Below, piece by piece: positions 44,866 through 52,316 of a stretch of DNA of 64,000 nucleotides. How positions within the stretch are numbered: the stretch's first letter is position 1; each line of letters starts with the position of its first letter. A program made the translations under genes and the position numbers. A model generated the notes under the pieces. It did no database searches and was not told where the DNA came from. It saw nothing but the letters and a program-made list of their open reading frames with translations. Source of the stretch: SIG575 sp045542485 (GTDB taxonomy: Bacteria; Bacillota; Clostridia; Oscillospirales; Acutalibacteraceae); contig JAZQLC010000025.1 in the NCBI GenBank assembly GCA_045542485.1, positions 62,001-126,000 of the forward strand, read 5' to 3'.

Positions 44866-45720
44866 ATGAAAAATAAAGTAATCAGCCTTTTACTTGCAGT
44901 TTTTCTTGTAGTAACTGCAGTAGGCTTATCAGCCGTTTCAGCTTTTGCGGCAGGCACATCTCTTACAGTTACAAAAGTAAGTGAGGATGCATCAACAGTT
45001 ACTGTTGCAGTTGGTATTTCCGGCAACAGCGGCGGTGTTGCAGCACTCGGTGTTAATCTTAACTATGACTCTTCTTATCTTAAGTATCAGGGCGTTTCAA
45101 GTGCAGGTGTTGCATCTGACGCAGGTATGGTAGCTTTCGGCAGTGCTTCAGGCGATAATGTAAGAATCATTATCGATGAGAGCAACACAGGCGACGGCAC
45201 AAAGAAGGACGGTACAGTATGTACAGTTACTTTCTCAAAGCTTTCATCTGTTAAAGACGGCACATCCACATCATTTGGTGCAAGTGCAATTTCTTCAGCA
45301 ACATATGACCTTAATGGTGATAGCGTTGAAATTTCTGACGGTTCAGCAGAGGTTGCTCTGAAAAAGACAGAAGCAACAACACAGAAGCCTACAACTACAC
45401 AGAAACCTACTACAACACAGAAGCCCACTACAACAAAGGCTCCTGTTACTACAAAACCCAACATTGTCAGTCCCACACTTGCAGGTGTGACTGTTCCCAC
45501 AACTGTTGAAACAACAACAGAAGAGGAAACAACTGAGGAAGTTACAACAGAAGAGTGGACAACTGAATATGAGTCATATTCTTACACAGAGCCCGTAACA
45601 GAAGAGGCTGAAGAAAATGACGATGAAAAGTCTGCAAACATAAAGCGTATCGCAGCAATTGTTGTTATTGTTGTATGCGCAGGTGCAGCAGCAGGTCTCT
45701 ATTTCTTCAAGAGAAAATAA
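44866..45720 (+). CDS. membrane-anchored cohesin protein (surface scaffold)
   Basis: 284 residues from the ATG at 44866, chosen because GAGGTG precedes it; the open frame starts nine codons earlier. Signal peptide (KNKVISLLLAVFLVVTAVG, cleavage near AFA). A cohesin domain covers about 28-165 (LTVTKVSEDASTVTVAVGI ... GVNLNYDSSYLKYQGV). A Thr/Pro linker with three TTQKPT repeats follows, then a long Thr/Glu-rich stretch. A C-terminal membrane helix (IAAIVVIVVCAGAAAGLYFF) ends in RK. It lacks an LPxTG motif, so it is held by the helix itself. It would display the cohesin outside the cell and capture the dockerin protein. Confidence 0.82.
   Translation: MKNKVISLLLAVFLVVTAVGLSAVSAFAAGTSLTVTKVSEDASTVTVAVGISGNSGGVAALGVNLNYDSSYLKYQGVSSAGVASDAGMVAFGSASGDNVRIIIDESNTGDGTKKDGTVCTVTFSKLSSVKDGTSTSFGASAISSATYDLNGDSVEISDGSAEVALKKTEATTQKPTTTQKPTTTQKPTTTKAPVTTKPNIVSPTLAGVTVPTTVETTTEEETTEEVTTEEWTTEYESYSYTEPVTEEAEENDDEKSANIKRIAAIVVIVVCAGAAAGLYFFKRK
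45376..45429 (+). repeat. three 18-base repeats coding TTQKPT
   Basis: Three in-frame copies of an 18-base unit encode Thr-Thr-Gln-Lys-Pro-Thr in the extracellular linker of the anchored cohesin. Copy number could vary between strains by slippage. Confidence 0.8.
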
Positions 45721-45733
45721 AAAATCAGACTGA

Positions 45734-45769
45734 AAAAAGCTGAGTGAATTTTACTTCACTCAGCTTTTT
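45734..45769. terminator. strong bidirectional terminator
   Basis: A 15-base perfect stem (AAAAAGCTGAGTGAA and its complement) with loop TTTTAC, between the convergent anchored cohesin and decarboxylase genes. The last codons of the decarboxylase lie in the stem. Confidence 0.93.
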
Positions 45770-47096
45770 GTTTTATTACTGTACACTTTTCAATATTGTA
45801 ATATCTGAAGCAACTGATAACATTCTCGTCGATTATCTCACCGCCTGCGATTATGGGTACGGCAGGAGGACATCCCACTGATGAAACGGCAAGAATTCTG
45901 CCGAGACTCTGACAAACAGGAATTGTTTCCCTTTCTGCAAAAGCTGCCTTTCTGGGCGAAAAAGCCTTTAAGGGTTTTGAAATCTGAGGTGAGGGGAGAG
46001 TGATTTCAGGTTTTCTCTCTATTTTTTCAAGAGCCTTTCCAAGCTCCCCGAGTTCATAGTCAGATGTATAAGGTGTCACCATAATTACCGCGAAGTCAGG
46101 GTCGGCAAATTCACAGTAAATATTTTTCTCTTTCAGCCTTTCGGCGATTTCATAACCTGTGTAGCCGTATTTTTTTGCATCTATGGTGATTTTGAGAATC
46201 TCGTCTTCAATGAGTGTGTATCCTAAAGCTTTGATTTCTTTCTTGAAAATCCATATCTTTTCGGCAAAAAACTTCAGCTTTGCTTTGTAACCGTCAGCCA
46301 GATATTTGTTTGCCATATCAAGAGACTGAAGAATCAGATATGATGGACTTGTTGAGCCGAAAAGACTGAGTGCGGTTTTTACATCGTTTCTGTAAATGTC
46401 TGCACATTTTTCGGAAAGATGCAGGTATGCACCGCCTGTGATTACAGGGAGTGTTTTATGTGCAGAGTCGCAGCACATATCGGCACCGAGGTCAATAGGA
46501 TGAAGTGATGTTTCAAGAAACTTAAGATAAGCGCCGTGAGCGTTATCAACAATAAGCAGCACATTATTTTTGTGACAAACTTCTGCAAGAGCCTTAATGT
46601 CATTCGTATTTCCCAGGTAATCGGGACTTGTAATGTAAACCGCATCAGGTTTTCTGCGAGAGTTTTTTAATTCTTTATCAAGATATTCAGGGTCGATTTT
46701 GCAGGAAAGGTATGATGTGTTTTCCTGAGGATAGAGCCATTCTGTATCAAAATCCAGAAGTACGGCAGCACTGAGAAAGCTTTTGTGAGCATTTCTTCCT
46801 GCCCAGATGAGTGGCTTGTCTTTTGTGTGCTGACAAATAAGCGAAAGCATAGCCTTGATGCATTGGGATGAGCCCTCAGCGGAATAAAAAGTTTCTGCAC
46901 CGAAGATTGATGATGCGTTTCTTTCGCTTTCTCTTATAATCCCCGAGGCTTCATAAAGACTGTCTGCACCGTCGATTTCGGTAATGTCAAGTTCTTCAAA
47001 ACCAAGAATGCTTTTGCCTTTGTGGCCGGGCATATGAAGTCTTGATGCTTTTTCTTCTGAATATTTTTTTACGAAATCACAAATAGGTGTGTTCAT
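45756..47096 (-). CDS. Orn/Lys/Arg decarboxylase family PLP enzyme
   Basis: 446 residues, the short form of the family (about 450-490). It begins with the HMPGHKGK motif of this group, then AEGSSQCIKAML near the PLP phosphate site, and DNAHGAYLKF. The PLP lysine is in CDSAHKTLPVITGGAYLH, and a C-terminal decarboxylase domain closes the protein. Members make polyamines or related amines from basic amino acids; arginine or lysine are usual substrates. Its ATG overlaps the stop of the SCIFF maturase (TAATG), so they are coupled, a common arrangement in Clostridia. Confidence 0.85.
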   Translation of the reverse strand: MNTPICDFVKKYSEEKASRLHMPGHKGKSILGFEELDITEIDGADSLYEASGIIRESERNASSIFGAETFYSAEGSSQCIKAMLSLICQHTKDKPLIWAGRNAHKSFLSAAVLLDFDTEWLYPQENTSYLSCKIDPEYLDKELKNSRRKPDAVYITSPDYLGNTNDIKALAEVCHKNNVLLIVDNAHGAYLKFLETSLHPIDLGADMCCDSAHKTLPVITGGAYLHLSEKCADIYRNDVKTALSLFGSTSPSYLILQSLDMANKYLADGYKAKLKFFAEKIWIFKKEIKALGYTLIEDEILKITIDAKKYGYTGYEIAERLKEKNIYCEFADPDFAVIMVTPYTSDYELGELGKALEKIERKPEITLPSPQISKPLKAFSPRKAAFAERETIPVCQSLGRILAVSSVGCPPAVPIIAGGEIIDENVISCFRYYNIEKCTVIKQKAE

Positions 47097-48481
47097 TAGT
47101 TTTCACCTGCAAAAGCTCTTGCCACAGCAACTGCAATTGCACATTCCATTCTTTTTCTGAAAAGTTCACAACCATATTTGTACACGCCTTTTATTGAGCC
47201 TGTTGCGTGATATGCGTTTGCTGCACAGCCACCTGAGCAATAAAGCTTTGCCCAGCAATCGTGACATTCCTCTCGTGCGTAAACGTTGCAGGAAAGGAAC
47301 TCATTCTGAATGTCGGTGTTGTCGACGCCATTCCAGATGTCTCCCAGCTTGAATTTCTCGTCGCCTACAAACTGATGGCAGGGATAAAGGTCGCCCCAGG
47401 GAGTGACAGCCATATATTCCGTACCGGAGCCGCAGCCTGAAATTCTCTTGTAAATGCAGGGACCGCCTGTCAGGTCAATCATATAGTGATAGAAAGTAAA
47501 GGGCTTACCTTCCTTGTCTCTTTGAAGCATAAGTTCAGCGAGTTTCTCATACTGTTCTTTTACAACGGGCATATCTTCCTCTGTCAACTCAGAGGGGTCA
47601 CCCTTTGCACAAACAACGGGCTCCATACTAAGTTCAGTGAAGCCCAAGTCAAGCATAACCTTGATATCGTTGAGGAAGTCAGGGTTAGCGTGGGTGAATG
47701 TGCCTCGCATATAATAATCCTTGCCGCCTCTTGCCTGAACAAGCTTCTGGAATTTGGGGACAATCTTATCCCAGCTTCCGTTTCCTGCGTAGTCCACACG
47801 GTAACGGTCGTGGATTTCTTTTCTGCCGTCAAGACTGAGAACAACGTTGCTCATTTCACGGTTTGCAAAATCTATAACATCGTCGTCAATAAGTACACCG
47901 TTTGTTGTCAGTGTAAAACGGAAATTTTTCCCTTTTTCTTTTTCGATGCTTCTTGCGTATTCAACCATCTGTTTCACAACCTCAAAGTTCATCAGTGGTT
48001 CGCCGCCGAAAAAGTCAACCTCAAGATTTCTTCTTGTACCGGAATTTTCAACAAGGAAATCAAGAGCGCGTTTACCGGTTTCAAAGCTCATCAGTGCTCT
48101 CTCTCCGTGATATTTGCCCTGACTTGCAAAGCAGTATTCACAGTTAAGGTTGCAGGTGTGAGCGATATGGATGCAGAGTGCTTTTATAACGCCTGATGTT
48201 TTTGCTTTAAGGTCACCGGCCTTGTCGGCAAATGTGTCAGGAGTAAAGAGCTTTCCGTCATTTTTAAGTTTTTCAACCTGAGAAAAACATTCCTCTATGT
48301 CTTTTTCTGTGATGTCCTCACGCTGAGCATATTTTGTATTTAAAGAGGCAAGTATATCATCTTTTTTATTGCTCTCAAACATTTCTATAATATCATAAGC
48401 GACCTCGTCAACAAGGTGTACTGAGCCGGAACAGATATCCAGAACGATGTTGTAGCCGCCTGATTTGAACTGATGTATCAT
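47096..48481 (-). CDS. scfB: SCIFF radical SAM maturase (ranthipeptide thioether synthase)
   Basis: 461 residues from the ATG at 48481 (AAAGGAG upstream). A RiPP-recognition-like N-terminal domain covers about residues 1-90. The radical SAM core has the cluster motif C110, C114, C117 (HTCNLNCEYC). A SPASM domain near the end has its cysteines (CGSGTEY, YPCHQF, EECHDCWAKLYCSGGC). It installs thioether crosslinks in the SCIFF precursor encoded just upstream. The longer reading frame in the gap before it runs through the attenuator hairpin and is not used. Confidence 0.95.
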   Translation of the reverse strand: MIHQFKSGGYNIVLDICSGSVHLVDEVAYDIIEMFESNKKDDILASLNTKYAQREDITEKDIEECFSQVEKLKNDGKLFTPDTFADKAGDLKAKTSGVIKALCIHIAHTCNLNCEYCFASQGKYHGERALMSFETGKRALDFLVENSGTRRNLEVDFFGGEPLMNFEVVKQMVEYARSIEKEKGKNFRFTLTTNGVLIDDDVIDFANREMSNVVLSLDGRKEIHDRYRVDYAGNGSWDKIVPKFQKLVQARGGKDYYMRGTFTHANPDFLNDIKVMLDLGFTELSMEPVVCAKGDPSELTEEDMPVVKEQYEKLAELMLQRDKEGKPFTFYHYMIDLTGGPCIYKRISGCGSGTEYMAVTPWGDLYPCHQFVGDEKFKLGDIWNGVDNTDIQNEFLSCNVYAREECHDCWAKLYCSGGCAANAYHATGSIKGVYKYGCELFRKRMECAIAVAVARAFAGEN

Positions 48482-48500
48482 AGATTGATCTCCTTTACAT

Positions 48501-48538
48501 AAAAAAATACTGCCCCAAGTGAAACACCCTTCAGGCAG
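48501..48538 (-). terminator. attenuator between the SCIFF precursor and its maturase
   Basis: On the minus strand, CTGCC ... GGCAG (48538-48510) with extra AAG/CTT pairing inside is followed by TATTTTTTT. Placed after the precursor stop, it would give much precursor and less maturase. Confidence 0.7.
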
Positions 48539-48555
48539 CATTTTAAATTCTGCAA

Positions 48556-48708
48556 TTATTTGCTTTCTTTTGTGCTTTCACACTGCTGGTTAGCAATACC
48601 GCAGCTTGTTTTACAAGCTGACTGGCAAGATGTCTGACATTCGCCGCAGCCGCCGTTTTTAGCACTTTCACAAAGATTGCGAGTTTCAAGTGTTTTAATG
48701 TGTTCCAT
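48556..48708 (-). CDS. scfA: SCIFF family ranthipeptide precursor
   Basis: 50 residues, too short for usual gene calling. It starts MEHIKTLETRNLCES and carries the SCIFF core GGCGECQTSCQSACKTSCGI ending with QQCESTKESK. SCIFF means six cysteines in about forty-five residues. Here C21, C24, C28, C32, C36 and C43 match those six, and C13 is an extra seventh. The start follows GGAGG and a promoter with TTGACT and TATAAT boxes. The modified peptide is thought to be a secreted signal in some clostridia; its role in this organism is unknown. Confidence 0.95.
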   Translation of the reverse strand: MEHIKTLETRNLCESAKNGGCGECQTSCQSACKTSCGIANQQCESTKESK

Positions 48709-48738
48709 GATACTTACCTCCACGAATTCGTTTGTATA

Positions 48739-48767
48739 ATTATATCACTTTTGAAGTTTCAAGTCAA
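48739..48767 (-). promoter_or_regulatory. promoter of the SCIFF operon
   Basis: Minus strand TTGACT (48767-48762), a 17-base spacer and TATAAT (48744-48739), 31 bases before the precursor ATG. Confidence 0.82.
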
Positions 48768-48924
48768 TAGAGAATTTCACAGTAAAAGAATAAATCTTTC
48801 TGATGAATTCCTGTCAGAAATTTTATGTATTTTTTGATGAATTTTAATATTTTTTCTTTACAAATTTGTTTTTTTATGGTAAAAATAAATAGTAAGGATT
48901 TTACTCTAAAGGAGATGTAAACTT

Positions 48925-50682
48925 ATGAAGAAAAAAATCAAAGCTTTTATCGCAATGCTTCTTGTGTTTACCGTTCTGTTTTCAGTGAACGCATCGGCGA
49001 CTTTTACTTCAGGTGACAGACACAACGGCGCAATCAGAACCGCAACAGATATTGTAGGCGGAATTATCGACGGAGCAATCAGTTTCCTCGGTATGCTTAC
49101 TCCCACACCTGATTATCCCACAGTTGACGAGTATTTTGCAAACGGAAGCAAAAACTTTTATGAAGGCACAGCAGAGTTTATCGATGCACCTGAAGAGGGT
49201 GCAAAGTGGTCACTCGGTTTCGGTAAAGAAAGTCTTGTACCCGATAACCTCAGAGATGGCTCAAAGAAATATTATACAGGCGGCTACTTTACTCAGCAAG
49301 TAAGCGGTACTTTTGATGACCAGAGAGCAAATGCAATCGCTCTTAATGACGGCTCAGGCAGAGGCACAACAATTTTTGCAGCAATTGACGGTATCGGTGT
49401 AGGTAATACAGATGTCCGTGCAATCAGAGCAGCAGTTGAAGCAAAACTCAAAGAAAAAGGAATTGAAAGCGACATCAACGCTATCAATATCAATGCAACT
49501 CACTGCCATACTGTTGTTGACACACAGGGCATCGGCATTGACCTTATTCTCAAAATCTTCCGCAGTTTCCTTACATGGCTTCCTTTCGTGGAGCAGCAGA
49601 GATCAATTGACCTTGAATTCCTTGATAAGATGATTGACGGTGCATCAGACGCTATCGTTGAAGCTTATATGAATATGGAAAAAGGTGAGCTTTACTACTT
49701 CGAATCAGTCGGTGTAGGTAAAGATGAAGACAAGGGCACCTATCTTGATGATGAATACCCATATCTTCAGAATAAGAGATATGATACAGAAGGCTATCAG
49801 CACACATGGGCATGTTTCAAATTTGTTCCCGATAATGAAGAGTCAATGCCCACAATTTTCTCTAACATCGGCGCTCATCCCACAACAATTGACAGAAGCG
49901 TAGCTCTTCTTTCAGCAGACTTCCCCAACTATATGGAAGAAAAAATCAACGCTGAAGGTATGAACTTTATGTTCATTCAGGGTGCACAGTCTCCCATTTC
50001 AGTAAACAAGAGCGGCGTTCAGACACAGTCAGTTCTTGATGAGGTTGAAGCAATTATTGCAGCAAATCCCGAGGCAGCTGATTATAAGACACCTATGATT
50101 CTCGGCTACGAGTACGCAAGACTTATTCTCGAAGCTCAGGATAAGGCAAAGAAGGTTGACCCAATCCTCAATGTAAGTATGACAGAATATAAGATCAAGC
50201 TTGACACAGGTCTTCTTGCTTATGGCGCAATCGAAGGCTTCATCGGTACAACAACCGTTCGTGATGACGAAAGCTCAACAGGTTATTCAATTATCACAGA
50301 AGCAGGTTATATCGAAATCGGCTCAGATATAGTTCTTCTTACTGCACCCGGCGAACTTGTTCCACAGTTAGTTTACGGCAACGTGATTAGCGCAGAGGAT
50401 TCTTATCTCGGCACAGAATGGACACTTCCTGCAACTGCATCTCTCGTTCCTGAAGGAAAGACAGTTCTTGTAATGGGTCTTTGCAACGACGCTATCGGCT
50501 ACATCGTTCCTGATAACGACTTTGCTCACTTCATCGCTGATTCACTTTGGTCAATGGACGGCGCAGAGGATGTTTTCGGACCATATCACAGACATTATGA
50601 GGAGTTACTTGCAACAGGCGGCACAGCAGGTTCTTCAACTATCAAAGCCTTTAATGCACTTGTTGAAAACGCAAACAAATAA
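48925..50682 (+). CDS. secreted neutral/alkaline ceramidase-like protein
   Basis: 585 residues. A signal peptide (KKKIKAFIAMLLVFTVLFS, cleavage near ASA) is followed by a short hydrophobic helix (TDIVGGIIDGAISFLGML). The ceramidase N-terminal-type domain then has zinc-site features: ININATHCHTV near residue 188, and SNIGAHPTT near 315. The later block VLLTAPGELVPQLVYG resembles the family core. The C-terminal Ig domain of known bacterial ceramidases seems reduced. It would release fatty acid from N-acylated lipids such as ceramide. It is followed after 3 bases by a sugar-kinase gene, which hints at glycolipid or glycoprotein use. Family fair, substrate inferred. Confidence 0.72.
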   Translation: MKKKIKAFIAMLLVFTVLFSVNASATFTSGDRHNGAIRTATDIVGGIIDGAISFLGMLTPTPDYPTVDEYFANGSKNFYEGTAEFIDAPEEGAKWSLGFGKESLVPDNLRDGSKKYYTGGYFTQQVSGTFDDQRANAIALNDGSGRGTTIFAAIDGIGVGNTDVRAIRAAVEAKLKEKGIESDINAININATHCHTVVDTQGIGIDLILKIFRSFLTWLPFVEQQRSIDLEFLDKMIDGASDAIVEAYMNMEKGELYYFESVGVGKDEDKGTYLDDEYPYLQNKRYDTEGYQHTWACFKFVPDNEESMPTIFSNIGAHPTTIDRSVALLSADFPNYMEEKINAEGMNFMFIQGAQSPISVNKSGVQTQSVLDEVEAIIAANPEAADYKTPMILGYEYARLILEAQDKAKKVDPILNVSMTEYKIKLDTGLLAYGAIEGFIGTTTVRDDESSTGYSIITEAGYIEIGSDIVLLTAPGELVPQLVYGNVISAEDSYLGTEWTLPATASLVPEGKTVLVMGLCNDAIGYIVPDNDFAHFIADSLWSMDGAEDVFGPYHRHYEELLATGGTAGSSTIKAFNALVENANK

Positions 50683-50685
50683 ACT

Positions 50686-51582
50686 ATGAAGTATTATCTC
50701 GGTATAGACGGCGGCGGTACTAAAACTACCGCTGCCGTATCAGATGAAAAGGGCAATATCATTCTGAAAAAGGTTGGTAAAACAATCAACTTTTACTCAG
50801 TGGGTATGGAAACTGCCCGAAAAAATCTTCTTTCTGTTATAGAAGATATCTGCAAGGAAATAGGTGAAATAATTTTCGAGAGTGTTTTTATCGGATGTTC
50901 AGCACTTGACAGCGAAGCATCTGAGGAAACGCTCAGAAGTCTTTGTGGGGATATTAAAGCAAAACGAATAAAAATGGACAGCGACCTTTATGTGGCTCTC
51001 AAAAGCGTGGAAAACGCCGTTTGTCCTTGTGTCGCAATCTGTGGCACGGGCTCGATGGCAATCGGTGAGGATGAGAACGGCAAGGTGAAATTCAAAGGTG
51101 GCTGGGGTCATATTATCGGAGATGAAGGCTCCGGCTACGCGATTGCAGTAAATGCGCTGAAATGCTGTTGTATTTTCTGCGATTCGGGGGAAGAATCACC
51201 GCTTCTGGAAAGTGCAAAAGAATATTTTGATGTTACTGATTTCAGAGAGGTTATTGATAAAATTTATTCTCCCGAAACTACAAAAGACGTACTTGCAGGT
51301 TTTGCCTCTGATGTGCAGAAAGTTGCAGAGGCAGGGGATGTGTTTGCTGAGTCAATTATTGTGAATGAAGCTCATAATTTTGCAAGAACAGTTTTTTCTC
51401 TTCTCAGCGAAATAGAAAAATGCAGCATACTTGCTCTTTACGGCGGAGTTTTTCAGCATAATATCATTTTCCGCGAAACCTTCAAAGAGGATATAAAAGA
51501 AATTTATCCCGATATAGAAATCAGATTACTTGATGTGCCTCCTGAAGAGGGCGCACTTAAGATAGCGAGGAATTTAAAGTGA
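50686..51582 (+). CDS. BadF/BadG/BcrA/BcrD-type ATPase, probable N-acetylglucosamine kinase
   Basis: 298 residues of the ASKHA fold. The phosphate-1 loop is GIDGGGTKTTAAVSD at residue 5. CGTGSMAIG is the phosphate-2 loop, and GWGHIIGDEGSGYAIAVNAL is the block shared with N-acetylglucosamine (or MurNAc) kinases. It lies 3 bases after the ceramidase-like gene and overlaps the SIS gene by 4 bases. With a GH84 hexosaminidase in the same operon, phosphorylation of released GlcNAc is the best reading. Confidence 0.82.
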   Translation: MKYYLGIDGGGTKTTAAVSDEKGNIILKKVGKTINFYSVGMETARKNLLSVIEDICKEIGEIIFESVFIGCSALDSEASEETLRSLCGDIKAKRIKMDSDLYVALKSVENAVCPCVAICGTGSMAIGEDENGKVKFKGGWGHIIGDEGSGYAIAVNALKCCCIFCDSGEESPLLESAKEYFDVTDFREVIDKIYSPETTKDVLAGFASDVQKVAEAGDVFAESIIVNEAHNFARTVFSLLSEIEKCSILALYGGVFQHNIIFRETFKEDIKEIYPDIEIRLLDVPPEEGALKIARNLK

Positions 51583-52316
51583 AAAAATATAGTGAATACA
51601 TTTCAAATGTAAAAGACATTATCGAAAAAATTGAAACAAAGGGTGCAGAAAATCTCGAGAAAGCTGCTGCTCTTTTCAGCGAAACACTTATGGGTGGCAA
51701 AAGGATTTATCTTTTCGGCACAGGTCACTCACATATGCTCTCAGAAGAGCTTTTTTACAGAGCAGGTGGACTTGTGAATATTCAGCCTGTGCTCGTTGAG
51801 CCTCTTATGCTTCACGTTTCGGCAGCAGACAGTACTCTTGCGGAAAGAGTTGAAGGATATGCCGAAAAGATTTTTGCAGAATACGGTATGAGCGAGGGTG
51901 ACACCATAGTTATTATCTCGAATTCAGGCAGAAACGGTGTTGTTGTTGATATGGCACTTCTCTGCAAGGAAAAGGGACTTAATGTGATTTGCCTTACAAA
52001 CCTTGAGCATACATACGCAGGTGCATCCCGTCACAAGAGCGGTAAAAGACTCTGCGAAATTGCTGACATTGTTCTTGATAACTTCGGCTGCATTGGTGAT
52101 GCTTGTGTTGAGGTAGACGGGGTAGAAGGCAAAATCTGTCCCACATCAACTGTTGCAGGTGCACTCATTCTTAACGCTATCGTTTCAGAGGCTGTTGATA
52201 TGTGTGCAAAGAAAGGTTTTTCACCTGAGCATTTTGCAAGTTCAAATGTTGACGGCGGTGACGAAATCAATAACAAATTGGTAGAAAAATATAAAAAGGA
52301 GATTAAACACCTTTGA
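51579..52316 (+). CDS. SIS-domain sugar isomerase-like protein (UPF0309 type)
   Basis: 245 residues with a GTG start overlapping the kinase stop. The SIS fold has the glycine-rich LFGTGHSHMLSEELFYRAGG and IISNSGRNGVVVD, the two loops that hold a sugar phosphate. The protein ends FASSNVDGGDEIN, a mark of this family. Relatives are found near GlcNAc genes, and a role on hexosamine phosphates (isomerase or etherase-like) is plausible. MurQ-type etherase is the closest alternative but is longer. Confidence 0.78.
   Translation: MKKYSEYISNVKDIIEKIETKGAENLEKAAALFSETLMGGKRIYLFGTGHSHMLSEELFYRAGGLVNIQPVLVEPLMLHVSAADSTLAERVEGYAEKIFAEYGMSEGDTIVIISNSGRNGVVVDMALLCKEKGLNVICLTNLEHTYAGASRHKSGKRLCEIADIVLDNFGCIGDACVEVDGVEGKICPTSTVAGALILNAIVSEAVDMCAKKGFSPEHFASSNVDGGDEINNKLVEKYKKEIKHL

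Noticed and set aside
45376..45429. Regular 18-base repeats as a CRISPR array
   Set aside because: The units are in frame, have no spacers and encode a Thr/Pro linker in the cohesin anchor protein. No cas genes are present.
47486..48196. 236-residue reading frame antisense to the SCIFF maturase
   Set aside because: It is a codon-bias shadow of scfB: no start signals, no recognisable motif, and complete overlap with a certain gene.
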